Shown: piece by piece, positions 9,786 through 19,586 of the stretch
Numbering within the stretch: position 1 is the stretch's first letter
Layout: each line of letters starts with the position of its first letter
Source: Kalmanozyma brasiliensis GHG001
Lineage: Eukaryota; Basidiomycota; Ustilaginomycetes; Ustilaginales
NCBI RefSeq assembly: GCF_000497045.1
Contig: NW_015961951.1
Span: 186,001-250,000 of the forward strand
DNA: 64,000 bases
Direction: 5' to 3'
The notes under the pieces: generated by a model
What the model was told of the DNA's origin: nothing
What the model saw: only the letters and a program-made list of their open reading frames with translations
The model's database searches: none
Translations under genes and position numbers: made by a program

Positions 9786-12029
9786 ATGTCTTCTCGCTTG
9801 AGGGTCAAGCTGGACCTCGGACCTCATGGCAAGGTCATAGCATCGGTCATTGGCTTCGACGATGCCAAAGCAGTGGCTGCCAGTCGATTCAACGTCGATT
9901 CGGGCAACGTACAGCTGTACGTCAGCGACGGAGAAGATCTATGGGAGCTTCATCCGTCGGCATTTCAAGATGTTGTTGCTGAGAATGGCATCATCGTCGC
10001 GAAGGCACTGTCAGCTCTACCACCAGCGCCGCGACAACCTCCAAGCGCGAGCAGCTCTCAACCACCGATCGCCCCCAAACAAGACGGCCCACAAGCAATG
10101 CCACTAGCGTCATCTCCAGTCTTAGCGATCACCTCTTTACCACCTGCACGAGGGGCAATCAGCGGCGCTTCTCAGGCAGCATCGTCTTCACGCACCCTTC
10201 GGTCTCGATCTTCCTCTACTACCAGTTCCGCATCCACCGAAAGTAGCAGCTCGACTTCTTCCTCCTCCTCATCTGGATCAAGCTCCTCGTCTTCATCTTC
10301 TTCGTCATCCAACGAGGGGCGACGATCGGCGTCTGTTCAGGATGTCACGGCTATCAATGCAGCTGTTCGTACGATCATGGGTCCAAACGGCCTCCCTGTG
10401 TCGTCAAAGGAGCGCTGGGATCCGAAGACGCACCGACTCATGTTCGAAAAGCTCAACGACATCATAAGCTCGGAGACGATATACTACACACGCAAATATA
10501 CCGAGGAGCGCTATCGGATCTTTCAGCTTCTCATCGATCAGTATGGCGACATGGGCGTCAAGGGTAACTTCTTGCGCGGTAGGACCGCGGCAGCATTGAT
10601 CTCGCGCGTGGCCGGAGTGCTCAGGACCGCGAGAGAACGGGGCGAAAAGATCAAGCAGCCGTTCAAGTTTTTCTTCCCGAATAAGAAGGACGACGAGGTG
10701 GTGCCCCGATCCGCAACAGCGCCGAGCACCAGTAGCAATGCTGGCCCCAGCAGGGCACCAGCACAGGCGATGGGGAATGGCAACCGTTCTCAAACTTTGC
10801 CCGCTCAGGCCAATGGACAAGCGCGCAAACGTAAGAGCAAGACAGCGAGAGCGGCAGCCGCAGCAGCATCGGCAATGGCACCACCGACAGTTCCAGCGGC
10901 ACCTTCTGGATCTCAGATCATGACAGACGGGGCCCAATTGACAGGAAACGGCAGAGGAAAAGGAAAGGGACAAAGCAACACTCAGATCAAGCCGGCTGCA
11001 CAGAGGACCGTCCCGGGGCAGGCAAATCCGCCGCAGATTCGCAAAAGGGCTCCGAACGTCGCCGCGATCCCACGAAGGCCTCCATCGCCAGCTCGTGCTG
11101 CCAAGAGGCCGGCCAACGGTAACGCGACGACGAATTCTCCTCCGCAAAAGCAAAAGGCGACCACTCAGCCGGCCGGGCAGCACCACTCGACGGTCAACCA
11201 GCGTCAATCAGCTTCCGCAAATGTCACGGGAGGCAGAGATGCATCAGTGGGCCGCGATCCATCGCGTCGAGCAGCCTCCTCATCTCGACGAAGTCGCTCA
11301 GCTTCGCCCGGCCCCCGCGACGATCATCACGCACAAGAACGGTATCCACAATCGTCTCGTTCGGACAGGCTGAGAGACCGGTCCCCCATCCGCATGCGTG
11401 ACTCGTGGATCCGAGCACGCGATGCCTCGCCCGATCGAGACTCGGACGGCGGTCGCGAAAATGGTGGTGCATTTCGAAGAGCTCGTCGGCCCACCGTGTC
11501 TCTGCCGAGGAGGCCCAGCTGGACGGACGCGCCTGACCAGCGCGAGACTCTCGACAGTCGCCCCGATACGCTCGACAGTGCGCTGTTCCGGGCCGAGACG
11601 AGGTCGCCTCCGCCAACAGAGCAACCGTCGACGTCGCGATCGAACAGCAATCGATGGAGAGGGCAAGCCTCGCCACGACCGCCCGCAACGGCTCCCGACA
11701 GCCCAAGGACCCGTCGCAACGCAGTAGAACGGGCGTTGGAGCACCTCGTTTCGGCTGGAGCCGACGTGGAGAGCTTACCGGGCAATCGCAATGGGAACGG
11801 CGGAAAAAACCGTCGATGGGGAAGCCCTCATCGGACCTGGCGCAGGGAAAACGGCGATGCCAACGACGCGGCGCGAGATTCGCCCGATCTGCGTCGCTCT
11901 GTTGCACGCAATCAACATCAGCAACAGAATGGACGAGGTCGGCGTTCGGACGCAGCTGACAACGGCTGGCCCTCCTCCTTACACCATTCCGGCCACGGCT
12001 CGCCTCGCACTCCTCCGCGGGCTGACTGA
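9786..12029 (+). CDS. Hypothetical protein, poly-Ser linker and SR-rich tail
   Basis: 747 residues. I start at the ATG at 9786 (context GCCGCCATG) because the frame further upstream opens only with a GTG. Visible layout: a compact N-terminus (1-80) with alternating strand-like segments (RLRVKLDLGPHGKVIASVIG, NVQLYVSDGEDLWELHP), the size and pattern of a ubiquitin-like or PB1-type domain; a poly-Ser linker (~145-180); an ordered helical region (~190-310: WDPKTHRLMFEKLNDIISSE, YRIFQLLIDQYGDMGVKGNF, RTAAALISRVAGVLRTARER, KQPFKFFFPNKK); then a long basic Arg/Ser/Pro tail with many RS, SR and SP pairs. The tail suggests RNA or chromatin association, but I recognise no named family. It converges on the minus-strand gene at 12081 with 51 bp between stops. 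Confidence 0.7.
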   Translation: MSSRLRVKLDLGPHGKVIASVIGFDDAKAVAASRFNVDSGNVQLYVSDGEDLWELHPSAFQDVVAENGIIVAKALSALPPAPRQPPSASSSQPPIAPKQDGPQAMPLASSPVLAITSLPPARGAISGASQAASSSRTLRSRSSSTTSSASTESSSSTSSSSSSGSSSSSSSSSSSNEGRRSASVQDVTAINAAVRTIMGPNGLPVSSKERWDPKTHRLMFEKLNDIISSETIYYTRKYTEERYRIFQLLIDQYGDMGVKGNFLRGRTAAALISRVAGVLRTARERGEKIKQPFKFFFPNKKDDEVVPRSATAPSTSSNAGPSRAPAQAMGNGNRSQTLPAQANGQARKRKSKTARAAAAAASAMAPPTVPAAPSGSQIMTDGAQLTGNGRGKGKGQSNTQIKPAAQRTVPGQANPPQIRKRAPNVAAIPRRPPSPARAAKRPANGNATTNSPPQKQKATTQPAGQHHSTVNQRQSASANVTGGRDASVGRDPSRRAASSSRRSRSASPGPRDDHHAQERYPQSSRSDRLRDRSPIRMRDSWIRARDASPDRDSDGGRENGGAFRRARRPTVSLPRRPSWTDAPDQRETLDSRPDTLDSALFRAETRSPPPTEQPSTSRSNSNRWRGQASPRPPATAPDSPRTRRNAVERALEHLVSAGADVESLPGNRNGNGGKNRRWGSPHRTWRRENGDANDAARDSPDLRRSVARNQHQQQNGRGRRSDAADNGWPSSLHHSGHGSPRTPPRAD

Positions 12030-12080
12030 GACCTACCTGTCTTTCGAAACTAGCCTGCTCGCAATCGCATTGATTTATCG

Positions 12081-12632
12081 TCAGGAGCAAACATCGATAT
12101 TGACGTCCTTGACTGTTGTTCCAACACTGACAGTGCCCAGTGTGCAACATCTTTGATATGTGCGCACGACCAAAGCCTGAGCGAGGACATTCCCTTGATA
12201 TTGTGTCTCCCTCACTCGTTCATGATCGACGACAGGCTTATAGGAGCTGTATGCGGTGCTTGGCCAAGAGGAGGGGTCTAACAGCGTGACCCTGCGCGAA
12301 AAGTTCGCAAGGCTGTCTCCACCGCCTTGATTTTTTGGAGCGTGAAACGTCACAAGGCAGGTGTTGCTGGTGGGCTGGTGTTTGTGGCTTTGCACTGCAG
12401 GAGCGACGATCGATTGACGCAGGGTCGCCTTTTTGGCTTGCAGGTGGTCGAAGAATGCATTCATCCAGGCAGGAAGAACTGCTTTTGGAACGCTGCTGTT
12501 CGAGACGTGGACCGGAATGCTTTGCTCCTGCTCAACGGGGAGACTGGCGCCGATGTTGGTGGGCATTCGACCCCAAAACTCGAACCAGCGATGGATGGAC
12601 CCTGTTACGAGAGAAGATGAGCTCATGTTCAT
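12081..12632 (-). CDS. Hypothetical 183-residue protein
   Basis: Minus-strand frame from ATG 12632 (a second ATG lies two codons on at 12626). The N-terminal half reads like real protein (SIHRWFEFWGRMPTNIGASL, AVLPAWMNAFFDHLQAKKAT), the C-terminal half less so. No family is recognised. Support is the absence of a competing gene, a convergent arrangement with the 9786 gene, and a plausible start. The downstream part may contain an unrecognised intron, which would change the C-terminus. It could also be a chance frame. Confidence 0.4.
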   Translation of the reverse strand: MNMSSSSLVTGSIHRWFEFWGRMPTNIGASLPVEQEQSIPVHVSNSSVPKAVLPAWMNAFFDHLQAKKATLRQSIVAPAVQSHKHQPTSNTCLVTFHAPKNQGGGDSLANFSRRVTLLDPSSWPSTAYSSYKPVVDHERVRETQYQGNVLAQALVVRTYQRCCTLGTVSVGTTVKDVNIDVCS

Positions 12633-13317
12633 CAACCGCGGATAACGTCAAATTTCATCTTCGCAAAAGGAGAACAACGCAGCACGGCACAGCACAGCAC
12701 GACCCTGCGGACCTGCGTTTCACGTTTTCAACAGCGCTGAGCTGCTCCCCACTCTTACGCTCTAACTTGGCTCAAAAAACGCATTCAAGCTCAGCAGCGG
12801 CAGCCGCAACGTGAACAACCAACACACGCCGGTGATATCAGATGCAACACCTTTCTCAGCTCACAGGTGGAGTTACCGAGAAAAAGCGCAGCATACACCT
12901 GCTTTGCTTCACTACACCATCACTATACCCTACCTCGACCACACCACAACACCGCAGATAGAGCTTGTTCGAGAGAAGACCGCAACACCGCTCACTACAC
13001 GCACATCTCCCTTTCCGGCAGCGCATTGCTACCGGCTGAACAGCCTATACTCAGGTCAGCACCGTCAGAGGGTACACCCTCAACGACAGCTTCGAATACA
13101 CAAGCTCAGCAATCGACAGCTGATCAAATAGCGAGTAGCGGCCATCAGCAAGTCCTTCCTCCGCCGTCGTATGCACACGACGAGCAGCTCCGCATAACCA
13201 CACAGGCGACTCTTCCTCGAGCGCCAAATCTCCCTGCCAAGAAAGATGAGCGCCGCTGAGAACCAAGTCTAAAGCTTAGATTAGACAAGCAAAGCTGCTC
13301 GTAGCGATCAATTCATC
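12633..13317. other. Intergenic region upstream of the hydrolase gene
   Basis: 685 bp with short GCACA repeats near 12680-12700 and an A/C-rich leader before 13318. Short frames inside (for example 12867-13259) lack conserved features. No gene is called. Confidence 0.45.
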
Positions 13318-16300
13318 ATGCTCGATATTCTGCGACCAGCTGCCAACAAGCTCAAGTCGTCCGCGACTCCCCCTGCCACAGCACAGGCCGCTTCACCCAC
13401 CCTTTCACCTGCCTCTTCCACCTCGACCCTCAAAGCATCGCATCACTCGCGCCCAGGTCATGTCAGAACCACCAGCAAATCATCCATAGGCGCTGCTCGC
13501 TCCAAAGGCCAACAGGCACGGCGTCAGAGCATCGAAAGCGGCGTCTCTTCCTCTCATCGACACAAATATACCCCTTCAGATCATCGACAAGATCTGCTCT
13601 ACTTGAATGCTGCCTCCTCCTCTTCCTCACGCTCGTCGCCTGGCCTCGCTCCATTTCGACGCTCCACCATCACTTCGAGTCCGCATACAACACAACGTCT
13701 CAGGGGCAGGTCCAAATTCACTCGCTCCAGTGATGTGGCTGCTTCTTCCCTTTCCACCGCAGGCTTCAGCTCCTCCATGGACCCTTTCCGTGATGAGCAC
13801 AGTCAGACACGCAAGCGATCTCAGCCTCAGAAGCCTTTGCTCGGCGGTCTCTACTTTTCCGACCTGATCGTCGTTGCCTTCTTCTATGCTGTCAATCTCT
13901 TGCGTACCTGCGGCATTGCGGAACTGGTCGATGTTGCTTTCAAAGCCTTTGCCTATGTCTGCACTCGACTCCCTTTCGACTTTTACCAGCGATGGTCCCT
14001 CAGTCGTCCTTCATCCGCCTCTCACAGCTGGTATGCGCCCGTCACCAATTCGTCGTCTTCAGCGACCGAGCGATCCGACTCCAGCCAGTCGACCGTCCGA
14101 CCGGATGACTTTATCGGCAAATCAAAAGCGGCTGCAGCAGCACGCTCGAACTATGCATCGTCCACTGCAGTCTCAGCGGTGGTTTCGTCCTCCGACGAAG
14201 AGTTCGCATCGCAAGACGAGGCCGACGACGATACGCAGCTTTCTCCTTTCCACCATCTCACATTGCTCCTCGTGCGTTTCGCCTGCACCAGCTTCCCGCA
14301 TCTCGTTCCGCGCGTCCTTTTCGCAGAAGAGACCATTGGTCCGCTCGTTCGATGGAGGACCGGCGGAGGGGCGGCAGGCATCGTACGCGAATTCACAGGC
14401 GATCAGACCTCACCAAAGTCGGCGTCTGCCAAGTCCGCATTGCTGCATCCGCCCGCCAGGAACGATGCTCCGAGAACATCGGCCAGCACTGCGACCTCTT
14501 CAGATAAGCACAAGCCCAGGCCAACCCCTTCTCAAAACTATACCCGGCCAGGTTTCCGCGCTTTCTGGATCGGCGCAGATGCCCACGTCCCTGTCGAGGT
14601 TCGCCGCTCGGATCCCTCCTCCAAATCAGCCTCGACGCTGCTCTATCTGCACGGAGGCGGTTTCTCGCTCGGCTCCGTCGCCTTCTACGCCGAAGCACTG
14701 ATTCGCATCATTACCAAAGTCTGCGCTATGGAAGATCGCGACAACGACGCTCGCTGCGTGGCGGTCGAGTACGACTTGGGCCCGACTTCGCGCTTTCCAG
14801 GACCTCTGCTACAGTGTCTGAGGTGCTACGCGCATCTCATCGAGGTCGAGGGCATCGATCCTGCGTCCATCACCATCGCGGGCGACAGCGCCGGCGGCAA
14901 CTTGACCATGGCCATGCTGCTGTGTTTGGATGGCCAGGCTCGTGGCGATGCGGGACTGGGCGAACGAGACTGGAGCGCGCTTCCCATGCCGGGCAAGGCG
15001 GTGCTCATCAGTCCGTGGGCGGACCTGCGTCCATCCGCATCCTTAGCATTCGCACCTCTGCGAGAAGCTGCGGCCGCCGAACGATCAGCCTCACATCAGC
15101 CTGGCTCTCCATCGAGAGGGAAGAACAACACACGCTCGAACGATGCAAAGGCATCCGCGAGCTTGGTCTCTGCCTGGACCGAGGCGATTGGGCAGCACGA
15201 GTGGGACTACGTCGCCGCGGAAGCGCTGATGCATTTCGCACAGCTCTACGCCGGTGTGCTCAAGACGCCGCGTAGAGTAAGAGGTCCCATGGGCTGGGTC
15301 GCTCACATGTGCGCGGTGCTTGCCGGCGACGAAGAGGATAGCAGCGCCATGGAAGGCAAACCTGCGACCTCGAAGACAGCGCCAATGGGTGTCACTGCAC
15401 CGCTCAACATCCTCCGTTCTCTCCTACCTCAGCGCGTTGCTCGCGTCGCCCACAGCATGCTCACCGAGCCATTGCTGAACCGCGGTGGCGCCACCAGCAA
15501 GACGCCCTTCTCATCCAAGACAAGACCGCCTTCCGATGCACTCAATCGGATCGAGCAAGTTCGGCCATCGGTTGTCGGTGCCCTCGATCCGATCTTTCCG
15601 TCCACAGAGCGCAAGACGGATGCCGTGCCAAGCACCGCCGATCTGTACATTCCCATCTGGCAAGACAGCAACGATGGCGTGGCGCAGGAAAAAGCGAAAC
15701 GCGACGCGAGCGATCCCGACTTTGAAGCGGCCAAGACGCTGCTGGAGACCAGCCACCTGATCAATCCCGCCACGGGCGACTGGAGCCGTATCAAGCTCAA
15801 GCGCGGTATGCTGGTGACCTGGGGCGATCGCGAGCGACTCGCAGACGACATCGAAGTATGGATTGACCACGTGAGGCAGTCGCAATCGACGAGGAGCGCT
15901 CGCGGCGGCGCAGAGTCTGCGTCGGACGACCAGCCTGGCCAAGACATGGACTTGTCGCAGAGAGCCACTAGCTCAGACACCTCAAAGCAGACTCTGCAGG
16001 AGAGACGCGCTGCATCGCGATCACCGCATCGCCTCGCTCAAGAGTTGGCCGACGATGGGGCCGACTGGCTGTGCACGGCAGTCGAACACGGCCCCGGCGG
16101 CGTTCACGCTTGGCCGTTCGTCTCGATGTATCTGGCTGGAGCGGAGGAAGAACGGGAGAAGGGTCTCGAGATCATTGCGCGCTTCATCGCCGAGCCTACC
16201 CCCAGTCCAGCGTCGACGCTGCCACCGACACCTTCGTCCCCCATCGTCCCACTCGCGGTCCAGATGCCCGTCCGTCACGACCAGCGATACACCGCAGCAG

Positions 16301-17670
16301 CTGCCAACTCACCGCCGCACCTCAACGCTGTCTCTCCCGCCGGATCCATGCCGAGCGATATCAGTTCGCGTGGCGATGACGAAGAGACGGACGATGCTTT
16401 TCTGGGATCGAGCTATACCGACTCGGAGGAAGGGTGGGATGCTGACGACAGGAACGAGCTCGGGCTGGAAGGTGTTTATCCGCATGAGACGGTGTGGACC
16501 CAGCCAACACCGACTCCGTCGACAGGCGCGGGGACTCCGCTGGACAGCGACGTGGAACAGGAGAGTATCGGGCATGATGAGCTCATTCATCGTGTGGGCC
16601 TCGGGCTAGGCTCCGGCAACGATGTGGGAGGCAGGGAGACCGCGTCCCATACAATGGAGCCGGTGCGCCTGCATCGTCCATCTCAGACCGCTGCATCGAG
16701 CTGGATCACACAGAACACGTCTCAACAGCAGCCGACGCCGAGGACACCTACTCAATCGACACGTCGCCCGTCATCAACGTCCACTGCCCAGACTGGCTCC
16801 ACGCAGACCCTCGGCGGTCCTTCGGGTCGCACACTAGCCGAGCTGGAAGCCGAATCGGACATGAGCGCACCCCCATCCCGCCCCGAGTCACCAGGTTGGC
16901 GCGAGGACAGCTCCGGCTACAACTCGCGCGACGACGACGACCTGTCCGCGCCCTCGCCGCAAGAGATCGACCGCGATGCCTACTTTGGCGGCCCCATCTC
17001 GTACGCCGACGACGCGATCCCCATGGACCCTGGCTTCTACGGGCTCGCACACTACCACACGCTTCGCCCCGAAGGCCTGTCGGATATTGCCGAGGAGGAG
17101 TCGCAATTCGACACGTCTTCGGTGCTGAGCAGCGGTAATGGAGGGGCGTTGAGCCCGGGGTACAGCGATCCGACTTTCTCGCCGCAGGACGAGAGGTCGC
17201 CGAACGTGAGTGCGACGAGGCTGGGGGTGGGGAACCAGGGAAACCAGGGAAGGTATGGTGCGTATGCGCCTTCTGCGGCCGAGATGGCCATGTTGAGGGA
17301 GGCTTTGGATGAGAGGGAGCGGCAATATCAGCAGCGATTTGCGAGAGGGCAGAGTAGGAGGTTTGCCATCGAAGAGGAGGACGACATCGGAGGCGACGGA
17401 GGGTCGGATGGCGACGTCGACTGGCTCGATATGGAAGAGCAGCGACGTGAGCAACAGCAGCGCGTTTCGTCATCTGATCCGCCGAGCTCATCCGCTCAGC
17501 AGCCGAGCAAGGATGTCACCTCCAGCACAACACCGAGGCTGCGTGTCACGGCCGAAGATCAGGGCAGCAGCTCCAACGTTGCTTCTGCTAGAGAGACAGA
17601 TCTGCAGCCGCCTCCTTCGCCAGCAAGATCGGCGAGCTCGCAAAGCTCTGCTCTCGACAAGTGGTGGTAG
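13318..17670 (+). CDS. Giant membrane-anchored alpha/beta hydrolase (HSL family)
   Basis: 1450 residues, one exon, ATG at 13318. A disordered N-terminus is followed by a hydrophobic segment at ~178-200 (FSDLIVVAFFYAVNLLRTCG), probably a membrane anchor. The catalytic module is of the hormone-sensitive-lipase type: oxyanion motif LYLHGGGFSLG (His ~445), nucleophile elbow GDSAGGN (Ser ~524), acid WGDRERLAD (Asp ~837) and base GGVHAWPF (His ~930). About 250 residues of low-complexity insert separate nucleophile and acid. Residues ~960-1450 form an acidic, Ser/Pro-rich tail of no known fold. Family members deacetylate or hydrolyse esters; yeast Say1, a membrane-bound steryl acetyl hydrolase, is a plausible functional parallel, but that is inference. 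The catalytic set appears intact. Confidence 0.85.
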   Translation: MLDILRPAANKLKSSATPPATAQAASPTLSPASSTSTLKASHHSRPGHVRTTSKSSIGAARSKGQQARRQSIESGVSSSHRHKYTPSDHRQDLLYLNAASSSSSRSSPGLAPFRRSTITSSPHTTQRLRGRSKFTRSSDVAASSLSTAGFSSSMDPFRDEHSQTRKRSQPQKPLLGGLYFSDLIVVAFFYAVNLLRTCGIAELVDVAFKAFAYVCTRLPFDFYQRWSLSRPSSASHSWYAPVTNSSSSATERSDSSQSTVRPDDFIGKSKAAAAARSNYASSTAVSAVVSSSDEEFASQDEADDDTQLSPFHHLTLLLVRFACTSFPHLVPRVLFAEETIGPLVRWRTGGGAAGIVREFTGDQTSPKSASAKSALLHPPARNDAPRTSASTATSSDKHKPRPTPSQNYTRPGFRAFWIGADAHVPVEVRRSDPSSKSASTLLYLHGGGFSLGSVAFYAEALIRIITKVCAMEDRDNDARCVAVEYDLGPTSRFPGPLLQCLRCYAHLIEVEGIDPASITIAGDSAGGNLTMAMLLCLDGQARGDAGLGERDWSALPMPGKAVLISPWADLRPSASLAFAPLREAAAAERSASHQPGSPSRGKNNTRSNDAKASASLVSAWTEAIGQHEWDYVAAEALMHFAQLYAGVLKTPRRVRGPMGWVAHMCAVLAGDEEDSSAMEGKPATSKTAPMGVTAPLNILRSLLPQRVARVAHSMLTEPLLNRGGATSKTPFSSKTRPPSDALNRIEQVRPSVVGALDPIFPSTERKTDAVPSTADLYIPIWQDSNDGVAQEKAKRDASDPDFEAAKTLLETSHLINPATGDWSRIKLKRGMLVTWGDRERLADDIEVWIDHVRQSQSTRSARGGAESASDDQPGQDMDLSQRATSSDTSKQTLQERRAASRSPHRLAQELADDGADWLCTAVEHGPGGVHAWPFVSMYLAGAEEEREKGLEIIARFIAEPTPSPASTLPPTPSSPIVPLAVQMPVRHDQRYTAAAANSPPHLNAVSPAGSMPSDISSRGDDEETDDAFLGSSYTDSEEGWDADDRNELGLEGVYPHETVWTQPTPTPSTGAGTPLDSDVEQESIGHDELIHRVGLGLGSGNDVGGRETASHTMEPVRLHRPSQTAASSWITQNTSQQQPTPRTPTQSTRRPSSTSTAQTGSTQTLGGPSGRTLAELEAESDMSAPPSRPESPGWREDSSGYNSRDDDDLSAPSPQEIDRDAYFGGPISYADDAIPMDPGFYGLAHYHTLRPEGLSDIAEEESQFDTSSVLSSGNGGALSPGYSDPTFSPQDERSPNVSATRLGVGNQGNQGRYGAYAPSAAEMAMLREALDERERQYQQRFARGQSRRFAIEEEDDIGGDGGSDGDVDWLDMEEQRREQQQRVSSSDPPSSSAQQPSKDVTSSTTPRLRVTAEDQGSSSNVASARETDLQPPPSPARSASSQSSALDKWW

Positions 17671-18043
17671 CGCGATTCCTCAGGCTTGCATCCTCGCTCG
17701 CGTCTAGTTGCCTACCACACTCTCATTGTGCCCTACCCTTTAGACACATACACAATGCAGCTACTCAAAGGACGACAGCTTTGAAGGGTTTGAGGCTGAG
17801 CGTGTGCGAGAGCTGAAAGGGCAAGACGCGTCTTGCAGAGGGAAAAAGTTAAATTGCAGGTCGAAGTGCCCGGCGCGCGTTTGACGTTGGGTTCGCACTG
17901 ACCCTGGAAATCCCACAAAGGGTGCACGCGCAGTGGCGGGAAGCAAACTGAGCTCTAAAGTGTTGATCTGCCAAGGCGCTGATCCATCCGACTCTTGGTA
18001 CCGATCCTCCATACCCTCTACGGACTCAGGAACATCACACACA
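17671..18043. other. Promoter region of the mtSSB gene
   Basis: 373 bp holding a perfect 16-bp palindrome centred on ACGCGT (separate entry) and a pyrimidine-rich segment before the ATG. No other gene is seen. Confidence 0.5.
17821..17836. promoter_or_regulatory. 16-bp palindrome centred on an MCB (ACGCGT)
   Basis: GCAAGACGCGTCTTGC is its own reverse complement over all 16 bases and contains ACGCGT at 17826-17831. ACGCGT is the MluI cell-cycle box bound by MBF (Mbp1/Swi6) in yeasts. It ends 207 bp before the mtSSB ATG. The function is inferred from motif and position. Confidence 0.45.
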
Positions 18044-18556
18044 ATGTTGGCTCTCAACTCGACCCGTCAAACCCTCTTCCGTGGAGCACGCACGCTCTCG
18101 ACCTCCGCGGTCCGCAACGATCTCGCTCGCATGCAGGTGCTCGGCCGTCTCGCGGCAGACCCGGAACTCAAGTCGACCAAGAACGGCAAGGACTACGTCC
18201 GATACACGGTCGCCACGAGCGATCCCCCCACTGGACCCGCAGAGGATGGAGAGCGCGCCCCCACTACCACGTCCTACCACCGCTTCTACGTTTTTGGCGA
18301 CCGCGGCGTCGACAGGATGAGGAACATCAAGAAGGGCTACCGCGTGCTGGTGGACGCCGAGTTCAGGATCGAGAGGACCCCCGCTGAGGGAGAGCAGCCT
18401 GCACGAGAGACGCTGTTGGCTCTGCACCGTAAGTGTCATTAACCGTAGGAGATGAAAGAGCGACGATTCACTGACTCAGTCTTGGGACATGCCTCATTGG
18501 ATTTCACAGGCGGCATCCAGGTCATCTCCAAGCCCAAGGAGGCTGGCGAGGCCTAA
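18044..18556 (+). CDS. RIM1: Mitochondrial single-stranded DNA-binding protein
   Basis: Two exons, 18044-18428 and 18510-18556, giving 143 residues. The intron 18429-18509 has GTAAGT at the donor, CTGAC about 35 nt before the end, and CACAG at the acceptor; splicing restores ALHRGIQVISKPKEAGEA, which matches the C-terminus of the family, whereas reading through gives a nonsense tail. Residues 1-25 are Arg/Ser/Thr-rich without acidic residues (mitochondrial presequence). The OB fold follows: MQVLGRLAADPELKSTKNG, YVRYTVATSD, SYHRFYVFGDRGVDRMRNIK, GYRVLVDAEFRIER. The bacterial-type SSB coats mtDNA single strands during replication. I start at 18044 because the upstream in-frame stretch is not presequence-like. 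An ACGCGT palindrome lies upstream. Confidence 0.92.
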
Positions 18557-19586
18557 GCAGGTCGTCCGTGCCCAGAATCCATGGAAAGAGCGCCTCGATT
18601 GCGGTCCGTCTCGGAACATCCTCTGGTTGAAGGCCAATCGAGGGTCATCACCATCGGCCCGGGCCCTCCAGCCAATGCTCCCCTTACGAAGCGAAAACGC
18701 TACACTGTCACCACTCACATAAGAAACTGTTCATGCTGGAATCTGCAGCGTCTGTTCCCAGGGTTTTTGTGTGTGATTTGACCTTTGATGCTCGAGCAAG
18801 TGATGTAAGGTACTGATGAGCAGAGCTGATATGAGGGTTTTCGCCCGCACAACGATGTTAGACCGCGCTTCGAAGCCACACCCAAAAAACGCCTCGTACG
18901 AAAGGTGCGGTCCGAACTGAGCGGGCCAATCAGAGCTCAGGCAAAATCAGCAGCAGCGTGGATGAAGATGATCGACGGTTGCCGCCTCGTTCTCTTAGCT
19001 TGCATTTCCTCCTCGGATCGCTTAGACGCCAAATTGAGCAGAGCACACAATTTCATCTACACGTTGCGATTTATGCCGACCATAACGTGATCCTTCCATG
19101 GGGATGCGAGAAGGTGTGGTGGCTTCGGGCGGGCTGAAAGAGAGTGTGGATGCAGCAGCCGCTTAGAAAAGCTCGGCCCCGTGACTCGCTGTCCCAAAAA
19201 AGGAAGCGGCGGCTTGCCTAAGATACGCTGCAAGGGTCCTCGATTCAATTTCACTGCGCTCTGCTGTGGATTTTGTGATTGCCGAAATGAAAGGGTTTGC
19301 CCCAGCTTGAGAAGAGTCTCTGACAGCCTGGCTGAGAAGAAAAGGCACACTTCAAACAGGCTTTCTGAGCAAATTCCCACCTTTCACCGCGGTCGCCGCC
19401 CTGAAAGCTTTGCCCAACTAACCTCGGCGAATCGTAAATCCAAGCCGCCACGCTTCTCTCATCTTGAACAATCACATTGGACAGACCCTTACTTCCCTTC
19501 CTCATCCGCCTTCGCGTGTCTGCTATACTCCAGCAGACTCCATCCCTCACCATCCTACCTTCTACAACCTGCGACATCGTATCATC
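18557..19586. other. Intergenic region mtSSB/HEM1
   Basis: 1030 bp. The last ~150 bp are C-rich and pyrimidine-rich, probably the HEM1 leader. No tRNA, TATA box or conserved frame was found. Confidence 0.45.

Noticed and set aside
12550..12600. CTCGAACCAG word resembling a tRNA T-loop (minus strand)
   Set aside because: T-stem does not pair; lies within the 12081-12632 frame.
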